Source: Pyricularia pennisetigena
Lineage: Eukaryota > Ascomycota > Sordariomycetes > Magnaporthales > Pyriculariaceae
NCBI RefSeq assembly: GCF_004337985.1
Contig: NW_021940932.1
Span: 35,740-99,739, forward strand
Direction: 5' to 3'
DNA length: 64,000 nucleotides
The notes under the pieces were generated by a model, which was given only the letters and a program-made list of their open reading frames with translations, made no database searches and was not told where the DNA came from. Both the position numbers and the translations under genes were made by a program. Of the stretch, positions 22,362 to 33,559 are shown in pieces (position 1 is the stretch's first letter; the number at the start of each line of letters is the position of its first letter).

Positions 22362-23238
22362 TGTATCTTACTCCAGCCGAGATAAATGCAGTTGAATGTG
22401 CGCAACAAGGCGGGTTTTGGTCCGATGATACGAAAGCACCATTTCTTTTGCTTCGAGGTATCCTTGCTGGCGGAGTCCTTGCATTTACTCTTGCCCAGAA
22501 ACGCTGGAGAGTCAACTATGGTCTAGACCCGATGCGACAGCCTCCCACGCGCTTGGCTGTACCATACCGTGCCAAGGACTCGCCCTCGCCTCGCTCAGAG
22601 TTCTCGCATCCAGAGGTCGTGCTTCTTCTGACAAGTTTGAGCTACTACTACGGTGGCCTCAGTGATGAGGACCTTTTTGTGACGTTTGGACATCTTCTCA
22701 AATCGGACCAACCCGACCAGGAGTACAACGCCTGGATTGCAGATGCGCCTAACCTTGACTCTAGTTTCCACCATCTTGAAGGAGTTAATATTAAGGACAA
22801 GCCCCAGTGCGTGCAGCTGCTTTTCCCGAAGCTCCAATACGCAAAAGCGGTCGTGGACTATTTCCTGGGACATGTTGTGTTTCCGAAATACATCAAAGAA
22901 TTCCCAAGCAAGTTGAGTGCATCGGGCTGGGATATCGGACAGGTGAAAAATACGACCTACCAGCGGTTTCAATGGGACAATCGACGCTCGAAAGCTTTTT
23001 CCTCTCTCTGTCACGCATTTGGACCTCCCAAGCCAGAAGCACACTAATGCGCTGGTCCAAGATTATCTTTTGAAAGACGACAACCATGTGTCTCTCATCC
23101 CGCATCGGACCACAACTGGCAGCGATGCGGATCAGTTGCTTACTATGGTGATGAAGATGCAGCAAAAGGTGCAGGTCCTACTAGATGTGGGCGCACAGAT
23201 TCTCGAGCTAGGAAATTTGCAAGTTGCGAAGCAGTGGC
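22362..23238 (+). pseudogene. DUF3638/DUF3645-type protein fragment
   Basis: About 290 codons match the conserved C-terminal block of very large fungal proteins annotated DUF3638/DUF3645: LLRGILAGGVLAFTLAQKRW, VPYRAKDSPSPRSEFSHP, SYYYGGLSDEDL, KLSASGWDIG, then after a frameshift near 22970, LPSQKHTNALV and LLDVGAQILEL. The family's function is unclear. Both ends are cut off, directly abutting propeller-coding sequence at 22361 and an ambiguous base at 23239. It is a fragment dropped into, or recombined with, the kinase/propeller gene. The full-length gene would be about ten times longer. Confidence 0.8.
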
Positions 23239-23239
23239 N
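23239..23239. other. Ambiguous base (N)
   Basis: The only N in the window lies at the junction between the DUF3638-type fragment and the second propeller copy. Assembly uncertainty here bears directly on whether the tandem duplication is real. Confidence 0.95.
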
Positions 23240-23279
23240 ACGAAGCGCTTCACCCGGAGAAGCACTCCAGCCATAGGGA

Positions 23280-24853
23280 CGCAAAAACAGAGCCTTCCGG
23301 CAGTCCTACGACACTATCTGCGCCTCAACGGAACTCCAGTACCAATATTTCACCACTTACAACTAACCAAGACGAGAAACTCTCGGGATCACTACCGTTG
23401 GAGCAAATTTCGAAGTTTGACACAGTAGGTGCAATTACAAGTCATAGCCCAGTTACACAGAGAAGAAAATTTTTCCTAAACTCACGGGAATCGGAGGGAG
23501 AGGCCAAAGACCCAAGTTGTAAGCACAGATTGGCCGGAAATGCTAAGTTCGGATGCTTCGCAAAGTGCGGGATGATTTACTTGGCAAACAATGAGATTTA
23601 TATCTGGAATATAACATCACCGACAGGCCGTGGGGAGGCCGATTATTGTTCACTGCCACACAATCCAAAAGGAAACAGAGTGTATGGGCTGGCGTCGCTG
23701 CAGGTGGAAACTACATTGTTCTATACGGGTATAAGCAGGAAAGGGGTTATTTATCGAAACCCAAGGAATAAATGGTAGGGAGCCTATTTATTTTATATTC
23801 GCCGGATAAGACTATGGAGATAGCATTTTCTCGTGGTCACTGGGGAGTTCTTTCTTTATATCTTCGTCATAAAAAAGCTTTGAACAATTCGTTTCTAAAC
23901 GGCGTTTGCTAACAGTTAAGCTACCTAACCTTTAGATTCATACTTTGCTGCTTGGAAGCGAGCAAATGAGCATTTTGAATACATCCCACTGGGAGCGCCG
24001 AACTACGTTCGATGGCCCTGGCTAAATCAACAAGGCTGCTGTCTCGTGTTAAAATCACATTGCTCTATTCAAATGTGGGAGTCTGCTGGTGTTTAATGCA
24101 AACAATCCCAATTAATCGGCGATTGAATTGAAAGAGAAGCCGGGCATTATGTTCGATCTTGCATTTAGCAAGGATGGTGACTACCTGTATATGTCCGGAA
24201 CGACCTGTGACTGCATTGTTCTTATTTACAAGATACTACTTGACGGCAATCGCCTAGAAGGCATTAACCATGTGGCTACACCGAAGTACAAGCTCGTGAG
24301 TTTACCCTGGCCCAAACAAAGAGATTTAACCGCATAATAAGGGGACACCCATGCCATTGGCCCATCTAAAACCATAGCTCTCTAACCGTCATATTTTTGC
24401 TCAATACTCTAGACTGACCGGGATGGTTCTGAGTTTGATTCTGTGCGACTATTGCCGCAAAGATCCTCTCAGGGCTGCTTTATTGGCACGTCCCGCCTTA
24501 ATAGTCTGCTTCTCTGGCAGGCTGTCAAAAGCAATGACGGGAATTTATATATTTTGAAGACTGAGACCTACGGAAAGGTTATCGCTGCCGCGACGCAAGG
24601 CAGCCGAATCCTGCTTTTGATTAAGAGAAAGGGCCTGTATCAGTATGACATCGAGCGAGGGACGTCCGGGCCGCGGCTCTGCAACCAATCTTATCTCGGC
24701 AACCCCAAATTCAAACGCGAGCCTGCAGAAAATGCAATCGTGCGTATATTTAGCCTCGGAAATTGCGTGTGGGTGTCGGTTTTTTATGCCAAAGGGGAAG
24801 CTGAGGCTTTCGAGTTTTTGCCGCTCGACCGGCCTTCCTTGGATCCGAGATGA
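23280..24853 (+). pseudogene. Propeller part of the kinase gene, copy 2
   Basis: From about 23288 this repeats 21012-22361 with roughly a dozen scattered differences, transitions and transversions mixed. It carries the same stops, so the damage predates the duplication or the copies were homogenised. Unlike copy 1 it runs through to the natural 3' end: RKGLYQYDIERG, a further blade, and DPR before TGA at 24853. It has no kinase domain. About 40 bp of unrelated sequence separates the N from the start of homology. Confidence 0.75.
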
Positions 24854-25240
24854 CTTCCAGGGCCATACTAACCCTTCGAAATACCCCTTAATACTCAAGA
24901 GTCCTATCCACCAACCGGCCCATCGGAGGAAAGGCTATGCTGGTATATGGTGGCTTTATACAGAGGTCAACAGGTTGTTTGAAGCTAAGATTCATCGGCG
25001 GTAAAGATAAATTGTAAACTGCCTTGCCTACCTAACCAGTTAGATAACCACGAAAATGAGCCATTCATGCATGTAACCGTTGAAAAAGCACGCAGTGGCG
25101 GGCACTATCACGTCACTGTGTAGGCGTACAAGACCAAACCTTACTGTGTCAACAACGATTATTCGCTTCTACAGTTACCAATCGTCCTTCCACCTAGTGC
25201 GTGAAGCCAACAAAAGAAAGAAAAAAAGAAAGAAAAAAAG
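24854..25240. other. Intergenic with a purine tract
   Basis: No gene recognised. 25212-25240 is an A/G tract (AAAGAAAGAAAAAAAG type), which on the minus strand is the T-rich tail after the 5S-like sequence. Confidence 0.45.
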
Positions 25241-25355
25241 ATACAACACCGAGGATTCCCCAGTGGTCACCCACCCGAGTACTAGTTCGGCCCTCTACTC
25301 GCTCAGCATGTCGGGCTTTCCATTTAGCGTCTGCTGCTTCCTCGGATTGAAAATT
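25241..25355 (-). rRNA. 5S rRNA-like sequence, probably partial or derived
   Basis: Read on the minus strand, the 3' 60 nt follow eukaryotic 5S rRNA closely: GGGCCGAACTAGTACTCGGG, then TGGGTGACCACTGGGGAATC and CGGTGTTGTAT, followed at once by a run of seven T (Pol III terminator). A box-A-like stretch (TGCTGAGC) lies just before. The 5' third is not recognisable, so this is a divergent gene, a pseudogene or a 5S-headed retroelement. 5S genes are dispersed singly in many filamentous fungi. The plus-strand frame spanning it is spurious. Confidence 0.6.
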
Positions 25356-25659
25356 CGACGCCAGACGCTTGAAAAGGGCTGGGAAAAGGCGATAATAGCA
25401 ACATCCATCAAGAGGATCTACTAGAGTATTTTAATTGGCCATCAAAAACTCTCGTTGATTTATGGGTGCGGGTTTATATGGTACTGCATGAATATTCAGC
25501 TGATTGTCCACCAAAGGGGACTACTCTACTGCAAGTCACGTCAAGATACTATGTTACTCCAAGCACCCATTGTTCCCTTGTCTGCATCGCCAGCCCAGTT
25601 GTCGATCATTGCAACTTTAGTAGTGGATTCCGTCTTTGGATTATAGCCCACTTACATTC

Positions 25660-25860
25660 GAATTTTATATCTGGCGGTAGATTTTTTGCGCCTCCTCGTA
25701 TTTCTCTAATTTTCGAGCAATGATACCATGTTTTTTTATACTACTGAGTGTGGACGGATTCTCTGGGCCCAGTGCCTTTTCCCTAAATGCCAATGTTTTC
25801 CGGTGCATCTGATCTGCCTTCTTATACGTGCCAAACAAATTGTGCGCCCAGTCCAGGTTC
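25660..25860 (-). pseudogene. TPR fragment, decayed
   Basis: Minus-strand reading gives KADQMHRKTLAFREKALGPE, PSTLSSI and LEKYEEAQKIYR: two TPR units of the same type as at 14.2 and 29.4 kb, ended by a TAA. No flanking domain remains. Confidence 0.65.
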
Positions 25861-26045
25861 CAAATGCTGATTTAACCGACGGGACGCTTTCCCAATATCC
25901 CGGTTTTGGGCCGTTAGGTGCTTTCTAAATTAGCAAATGGCGAACAACTTGGACAAAATGGCATAAGCAAACTGCTATCGTGTTATTAAGGTAGCAACAC
26001 CACCAAATTGTTATTCTGTTACAATTAAAAGGCAATTGGATTTGT
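25855..26045 (+). repeat. Direct repeat left copy (RIP-like)
   Basis: About 190 bp matching 28513-28705 in the same orientation. Most differences are C-to-T or G-to-A in this copy (for example CCGGTTTTGGGC against CCGGTTCTGGGC), the signature of repeat-induced point mutation. No TG...CA termini were found, so it is not clearly an LTR. Confidence 0.65.
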
Positions 26046-28512
26046 TAAGAACAGGCCTTATAAAGGCCCTGCGACCGCACGTTAAGTGCAGTTGGCTGCA
26101 TTTTTCATGCGCGCAGCCAATTGAACAGCGGCATAACTAACAGGTTATGAGCCCGGAGATGTTCGTAGCTAGTGCATCAAAGTGCATTTTGCACCGTTGG
26201 AAAGCCTGAATTTCAGGCCATGTTTTGGTTATTGTTGCATCCCTACAGCACGTATAGTCGTGAGGATATTGCGATATTTGTCGCGGGGTCGCTATATTAG
26301 CGTTTGACTCAGGCCGATAGTGCGTGTTTTAAGCTTTCGGTTCGCGATTCAGGGCCAAGACCCCTGCAATTCGCTGGCAAATCGCTGCAAACACCCACTA
26401 AGGGGCCCAGATTTGATAAGATAGCCCGCTAGCTATTGCAACGAACATTAGTCTGTAGGTTACCTTGCACCCACTCAACGAACGAAATTCGATTCGTTGC
26501 GTGCACCTGGATTGGTACATATACCAGGGCACCCATTAGTTGTGGATTTCAGGGATTCCAGCCCTGTATTTCCAGTGGATTCGACCGCTGTAAATAGCAA
26601 TAAGCCCTATATTTTGGCACGTATAGGCCTATAATCGTGAAAAGGCAAACGGTTGTAGAAAATCCTAGATTTGGGTATTTACCCTCAGGCGACTAGGTTA
26701 GTTGATTCTCAACTATAATTTAGGCCACCCTAAAATGGAAGACAGCCCTATGTCGGGCCTCCCATAAGTTCTTAACTACTGTGAGTTCAGGATTTTGGAC
26801 GTAGCGGCCCAGCAATCTTATCACCACCAAACATGTCTGATTGACCCCCCCATCAGCGACCATTTGTAGCCACTAAACAGGCTGTCTGTCAGCTGCATGA
26901 ATTTGGCATAGCGAGTCCTCGCCCAATGGAAAGTGGACTTCTACTTTTGGACAGGTTTCGTCAGCCAGCAGGGTTGAAGATGTGGTCGCAAGCCAAGTAG
27001 CCGTCAGCACACAGGCGAAGTACCCCTCCTTTCGCTACTGAGAGCAGTGCAGTCTTTTATAATGTCCGGGCCATGGTTCACCAAATACCTCTTTATGTTG
27101 CTGGGTAGCAAATAAAACAGGAGTGCCATCAGCGGTCCGATAAAAAAGGCTTCAATTATAATAATGTATCTCGTCGGGTTTAACTTAATGTCCAGTTTTA
27201 ATATTGGTCGGGACTATCTCCAGCTCCGACTAAACGGATTCGAGATTACCTCCTGGGTATGGAGTGGAATTTTCATCACTTTATACAGTGTTAATATGTT
27301 CGCGCAATTTATGACTTTAGTGCCGGTTTTAACTGGGCTGGAAATTACCATGTAATATCTTTTAAAATGATAAATTTTGCTGGAGTTTGAGCACTTGGTT
27401 ACCGCAGCTCAAGTGGCTAGAGGTTCCATTCACGATTTTATTGTTTAACTATGGTTGAGTTTGCAACATGCGTCGCGAGGTGACCAAGACGAATTTCCAT
27501 TATTCTTGTACTCGATTAGGCCCGTACTACCTCAGATTCCCGGCTATCTTGGGTATACTTGCGCTCCATATGGGCTTTGTACAATGGGGTGGACGAGGGC
27601 ACAAACTATTATAAATGCAATTAACGTATACATAAATTCTAATTATGCTGCGTTTAATTAACTAAGCGCCATCGGTCAGATCTTAATCCCGTTCCTCAGC
27701 ACGAACGACGCGACGACCCGAGCGACGCGCCACCGCCTCTAACGTCCGTTATGTAGCTTGAGCTACGTCTGAGTTGGCACCTGCCGCCGCCCTAGTCTAC
27801 CTAGATGGCAACACCCTGTTCCCTGATTGTCCGCCTACTCTGCCATGCCTGACTGTGACAGTGAGGCTGTTACAGGTCCATATTCCTTTGGCAAGGGATA
27901 GTTCTTCTCCTAGTAAGTGATGGTTAATATTTACGAATTGCTTAGCATATTATATTTAATTTAAAACTTACTAGCATCTTCGAAGATGGTGGCCAAGATT
28001 CTGTTTTCTCAGAATCGTATGTAAAATATTTGTTGTTCTGTTCTATTACAATATAAATACGAGCTCCGCACAATCGTAGCTCCTCGAGTTTTCGAAATAT
28101 GGTTTTCCGACGTTTCCTGATTTTATTTTGGAAAAGACTTGTCGACTTTTTTAGGGGAGCTGCGGTGTTGTAAATATTTAACATTGGATGAGTGGGCGAT
28201 CGGCTTTGTATTTCCAGCTATTTATTATGATCTTGTGCGAGGTGATTGGTGCAACTAGTCGGACGTATGAGTATTTTGCCTTGGTGACGTACTCCAAGTG
28301 CAAGATTGATAGGATTGAGGTTCTACGAGGGAGAAAGCTATATAACGTGCGCCTGCGTACTGCTAAATGCGAATCAACTATGTAGGTTGCCAACCTCTTG
28401 TGCATGTGGTTGCGCGTGGCCAGGGTCGGTGCAACACCGGCATCAGCTGAAGGCGTAGCCCCCTAACAGGACGCAGGGTTATGCGAATTGATCCAATGCC
28501 TACGATGAGTCT
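26046..28512. other. AT-rich block between direct repeats; unidentified element relic
   Basis: About 2.5 kb, visibly AT-richer than its surroundings, with a more GC-rich insert at about 27690-27860. Short open frames occur but none carries a domain I recognise. No reverse transcriptase, integrase or transposase motif could be found, and the ends are not diagnostic. Likely a decayed transposon or segment. Confidence 0.4.
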
Positions 28513-28705
28513 GCTTCCAGGTTCCAGGTGTTAGTTCAGCCGACGGGACGCTCTCCCAATATCCCGGTTCTGGGCCGTTAGGTGCTTTCTAAACTAGCAG
28601 AGGGCGAACAGCCTGGACAGAAGGGCATGAGCAGACTGCTGTCGTGTCACTAAGGGAGCAACACCGCCAAGTTGTAATTCCGTTACAATTAGAAGGCATT
28701 TGGAT
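28513..28705 (+). repeat. Direct repeat right copy
   Basis: The less AT-shifted partner of 25855-26045. A 17-bp tandem unit (ATGGACCCGAAGCATTC) occurs twice just downstream at about 28833-28868. Confidence 0.65.
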
Positions 28706-29302
28706 TGGATCTTTTAGCGCTGCCAAGAAATTTGATGCTGTTAGCAGCGAGCAGGACTTAAACCCCAATCTCGTCAAGGTCGTGTGGAGCTTGGACGTGA
28801 CTAAGACGGTAAGGCGGAGGATTGGCTGGGGACATGGACCCGAAGCATTCATGGACCCGAAGCATTCATGGACCCTAAATCCGACGGTTTTTCAGTACCA
28901 ACCTTGCGCAACCGCCCAGCGATTTCTGTCTTAGCCAGAATATCCCACAACGGCAGGCGCTGGGCGGACTGTTTCCCAGTCGCATAATCAACATACAATG
29001 CCCAATGCAACAGGAAAATGCTTTTGCTCAGCGCTGGGCCAGAGTGAATTGAACATTAGGCGCAGCTACCCCCAATTTATCGCCCAAGCCACTAGACACA
29101 GCCGATTCACTTACGTAGCTGGGTTGATACACTCCCTTTAGGGATAGCGTAAAATATTTTTAACATAATATCTTCGCCGTCGCTCAACTGTCCAACGCAA
29201 GCAATGATGGCTCTCTGATGATGCGTTATCTCAATCAACATGACTGTCATCGTTGTTTGTTTGAATGCTAAATATGGGGAATAGCCTAGCCTGTTCTTAG
29301 TT

Positions 29303-29653
29303 CTACCTGCCACTTGGGAAGACATCTGTTGGTCGTCCACTAAAGTAATGATTAGCGGCGAACAGCGTGTCCACTGAGCTAGTCCCCTGCCTGTCAAGCA
29401 CCGATGCCAGGTTGTTTATGCTGTTAAATGTCGACGGGCTTTCTAGGCCCAGCACCTTTTGCCTAAGTGCCAAAGTTTTCCGGTGCATCTGCACTGCCTC
29501 TTCGTGTTTTCCCGGGCTACCAAGCAAGAATCCCAGGTTATTCATAGTCATGAATGAAAACGGGTTCTCAGGGCCTAGGACCTCGTATAGGGAGCGTGAG
29601 AACCAAAGGCACCGCGGACCTGTTCGCAGGAAAAGACCCCTTAACCTTGACAA
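29303..29653 (-). pseudogene. TPR fragment
   Basis: Minus strand: YEVLGPENPFSFMTMNNLGF, KHEEAVQMHRKTLALRQKVL, PSTFNSINNLASVLDRQG. These are two to three TPR_12-like units, the best preserved of the three TPR relics here. The frame is lost on both sides and no nucleotide-binding domain is near. Confidence 0.7.
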
Positions 29654-29659
29654 TCATCG

Positions 29660-32040
29660 TGAAAAACTCAACGCCAACAGCGAGCTGTATAGGTGATCCA
29701 AATTGATGGCGCGCTTGGGTTATAATTATCAGCATTTCAGCCCTTCCTGTCCTTCACCTATAGTAGGTACGCAATAGCCCTGTTTTCTGCTCAAGACACA
29801 AAAAACAGTTAGATAGGTACCTGTAAGCATACCGCCAAGAGCTGTTACTCTTCAGAGCTTCGCACAGAGGTGGCGGGCCTCCCGCGTCGCCAACATAACG
29901 CAGTGTAACCAACCTGGGGACTCGATTGGCCTGAGTCATCTGGCAGCCCCGTTTCTATTATTGCATCGCAGGTCGCTGCATGGATGCTTTGTTGGCAGCA
30001 AATGTTGCATTTTGAAGGTGGCACCGAGGTGGTGTTACTCGGGCCAAGCTGGAGCGCATACTACCACGTTTATAGCGAAGTTGTACGTGCTTTCTCCTAC
30101 CAATACTATCTCAGAGACAGGCAGCCCTACAGGCAAAAAAAAAATACTCTGCTCCTGGGACTGCCGAGGCATTGGTGAATCTTCAGCCCAATAGGCACAT
30201 GGTAGCTTGTCATTTGCGCAATGTTCTTATTGGGAACTTGATTCAAGTTTCAGCCTATTACGGCCCCCTAGAAGTCGTTTCTATAGCAGATGCATGAAGG
30301 AAAATGGTATCACCAGCTTATCATGGTTTCCAATTACCGAGCTGATAATCGTATTTAGGAATCGGTCATACGAGCTTCGGGCATCGATAACGGGGATTTT
30401 TAACTTGAGACCACCAAGATTGCCAGTTAGATTTCTTGCTCTGTGAAATGTTTTAAAGATTTCTCCACTCTTCAATGAGCCGCCCAAGGTACCTTCGGCG
30501 CATCAATGACACATCAGTGGGTGGAGGTGCATCGCCAAGTGTTGTTGGCTTCTTCAGCCTGACCGCCGCTCCCCCAAAAGTCCAAGGGTAATTGGTTACC
30601 TCACTTGTTATACAATGCAAAGTAGGCTGTGCCTGTGGGCAGCGACGAAATGTAGTCGCTCTGCCAGTGAGAGCCAAATCGGACAGGGCAGTCGCAACAA
30701 CCTCAAGACCTCTTCTAGCCAAGGAATGTCTCGAGGCGCGGAAAGTTTTAAATCGCTGGAATGGTGTCTAATAAGGAGGATCGCAAGGGGCATAAGTGAT
30801 TCAAGTATTCGGTTTCATCATGTATTGAATATCTTATAGCTGGTTGAAACGGCATTTTTCTCTGTGTTGCACGGTTGGCTCGTGCCAAACATGCAGGTTT
30901 TGACCGAATACCTGTTTTATTTTCATCAGAAGGTACTGTATTGGCGGTTGCGACCCTTTCAAAGGTGGAAAACCTTGATATCCAGCTTATCGCAAAGCTT
31001 CAGCACTATGCAGTACCGGAACCGCCCTGGGTAATCGCAGACGTTGGTCTCGAAATGGTCACCTGGTGTTTCCCACGAGCCTTTCTCATACCTGCCTACC
31101 TCCATGCATCAGGATCGTCGTAGACGGACATGTATGCGGTTGCCTCCTTTTTAGACCAATCGAGGTGTTGGCCATCAATTTGTCCGCATCTTCGAAATCC
31201 TTAGCACGTTCCGCCATGTGAAAACCTCCCCCTGCGTTGGTACCCCCACGTGCATCCTCGTCTGCAACCCGGTGAAATGCCGTATGTGCCATCAGACTTG
31301 ATTCTTAGTCTTGTGTTCACAACTAACGATAAATGACCTGAGCAATTCTGTCTCCAGAATGACACCGATAAAGGCACGGAGAGAAAAAGAAAGACCATCC
31401 TGAGACCCGAGCAGTGGATCGGGAAGTTATGGACGATGAATCCGGCACGTATCCAGGGACGGTGGCACCCCATGCACCATAATATCTGCTACATTTTCAT
31501 CTCGCTTCTTCTAGTCTTTGCGACCAACACTACAATCCAAAATTTCATTGACAAGTGTTCTTCCAATCATATTTGTTTCACTCGCTTTTTTGACTAAGTG
31601 TGGTTGTATGGGCCTGGTTTGTGGACCCAGGTTCTGGCCAGCTGAGGTTGGCCTCAATGGGCGTGCCCCCTCGTTTGTATCACCCTTTTGCACTGCTGAC
31701 TGGACCGTTTGCTTTGGCTGGTGCTAAACAAGTTGTTGCTCTGCCTTGAGATTTTTCCACTGCCTGGTCCCAGTTCGTGGTTCTCCTGGAAAATGTGCTA
31801 ATGTATGGCGTTATTGTGGTTTAGGGGCAGTGCGTTCACAAGGTTTGGGTGTTCGGTTGCAAGAGAGTCATGGTCTTGGGCAGATGCTGAGGTTGAAATA
31901 GAATGTGATCTGTGCTTTTGAGTAATATTCGTTGGACCGCACCACGTGGGTGAATGTGGGGAATTCTTTCCAAAAGCGGGAGGAAACGTTCCGTTTTGTT
32001 TGGTAACCAACGGCCAAATTTTTGTTCCTGGAAAATAGGT
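29660..32040. other. No recognisable intact gene
   Basis: Several short frames on both strands (for example 30453-30722 minus, 30875-31123 plus, 31798-32139 minus) have no identifiable domain. About 31283-31357 recurs at 58075-58145 in the same orientation, so this stretch includes pieces of the dispersed repeats. Confidence 0.45.
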
Positions 32041-32044
32041 CGAC

Positions 32045-32312
32045 ACAGACAGTTCAACACAACAATACCCTCCTCTGTTCCACTCTGCCACCAATTTGCC
32101 GTCATTTATCAAGACCTTTTGGAGCCTGTCTAACGCCATTCGCTGCCCTGGTTAGCACGCCAAAGAGCGTTATAGGCGCGGTATTGTGGACTACGCACTT
32201 ATCAGTCCTCGAATTTCTATAGAGCGTGCACCCCTGGATAAATTAAACAACCTTACGGTCTCATCTGTCCACCCTTCCGCTTTTATATACCTTAGCAGTG
32301 GGCGTCGCTTTG
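32045..32312 (+). pseudogene. Fragment of the F-box gene at 40.8-42.2 kb
   Basis: Aligns in the same orientation with about 41180-41425 of that gene: the segments with TACCCTCC, TTCGCTGCCCTGG, AGAGCGTTATAGGCG and TGCACCCCTGGATAAATT are shared. Stops and small indels break the frame. Only the middle of the gene is present. Confidence 0.75.
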
Positions 32313-32389
32313 CCTTCGGTATTTTCCAAATCTATCTTTTCTTCAGTTGTTCCGGTTGAGATGACCTTTGCGAAATATGCCTGTTTGAA

Positions 32390-32520
32390 AGTAGGGAGTT
32401 GATCATGAGGCCGCTCAAGCAACGTAATGAGAAACGCTATTGCTTAAAGGCACACTTCGCCAAGGGACGAGGCCGCATCCAAAACAACAACTCTAAGCTC
32501 TTGTCAAAGTTCTTCGACAT
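32390..32520 (+). repeat. Degenerate repeat with 35128-35250
   Basis: Shares blocks such as CGCTCAAGCAA...GAGAAACGCTATTGC and CTCTAAGCTCTTGT with 35128-35250, with drift and small indels. Confidence 0.6.
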
Positions 32521-32720
32521 AGTGCATGAAAATGCAAGATATCAGCAAAGCTGAACACCATTTCCTCCCTGGTGAGGAGTTCCCGTAAAGAGAATGCGAT
32601 CATGTTCATTATTTGGTTGATCGTTGCTCGTACCTCATTGCTCCTTGGAAGGCCTAAAAGCTCCTTAAAGATCTTTATTACCCTTTTGTCGTCACTGCAA
32701 ATGCACGCTAAGAGCCTGCA
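32500..32720 (-). pseudogene. Coding-like fragment, family unknown
   Basis: An unbroken minus-strand frame of about 70 codons reads like real protein (RLLACICSDDKRVIKIFKEL, then INQIMNMIAFSLRELLTREE) with amphipathic helices. I do not recognise the family and see no start codon or exon signals. Probably a gene relic. Confidence 0.3.
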
Positions 32721-32878
32721 TAAACGCGTGACTGATCAAAACACGAATACGAATTGGTTTGATTGGCCTGCACCCAAGTAATCCCTACGTGATTACAGCC
32801 TGATGAGATGTAGATCCTCAACTGTCTTTCCAAGGGAAGCAATAGTCTTATGTATTCGAGCGGATGCAGACATGGTGC

Positions 32879-32965
32879 AGACAAGAGGATGCGGTCGAGA
32901 GGGTGCATGCGAGATCCCAGACATATACATTCCACATGCATCTTCTCGACCGCATCTTCTTGTCT
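32879..32965. repeat. Long imperfect inverted repeat (31-bp arms)
   Basis: Arms 32879-32909 and 32935-32965 are reverse complements except for three positions, with a 25-nt loop. In each mismatch the right arm has T where C would pair, so transcription would still give G-U pairs and a 31-bp stem. The arms contain GGTCGAGAGGGTGCATG-like strings related to the dispersed repeat set. Confidence 0.75.
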
Positions 32966-33559
32966 ACACCCTCTCTTGATTTATACCACTGAATTTTCGA
33001 ATTGCAAACCATTCAGTGGCTGTTCATTTCAGCTTGGCTTTCGAAAAGTTTCAACTCGCCGCCGCGTCCGAGTCTTCTGTGCCATCAGGGTGGCACAATC
33101 GAAGGTGACACTGTTATATCTACATACCCGTTGTTTGTGCTATTTAATCAAACTCCGAGGCATATGCAGTGATGTCCAACCAGCAACATCGAGAATTCAG
33201 TTGGCTACAGCAGTAAATGAAGGTGGTAAAGAATTCCATGAGGCTGTTTTTATCCAGCATTAACGTCAAAACAATAGCTATATCTATGCGTCGCAGGATT
33301 TCTAACGCTTAATCAGCATTGGGAGCATAATATCTTCAAAGCGCTATACCCTAGATCGTGCTAGCCCACTCCAGTCAATTAACACCAGTTTCAGGGTCAT
33401 ATGACACCTGAAGTGAAGGCCCACATTATCGAGCCACCAGGAAACGAGTGTCAAAAGCACAGGCCACACCTTATCTTGACTTCTTAGGGGTCGGTGCTGT
33501 CGCCATGCGCTTGTGCCTTGAAATACAGGGCTGGGCCTTGGAGTATGCCAGTGTTGCCA

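Noticed and set aside
25080..25424. Plus-strand 114-codon frame with a Lys/Arg run
   Set aside because: It is the complement of the 5S rRNA-like sequence and its T-rich tail.
25855..28705. LTR retrotransposon flanked by two 190-bp direct repeats
   Set aside because: No TG...CA ends, primer-binding site, polypurine tract or polymerase motifs were found.
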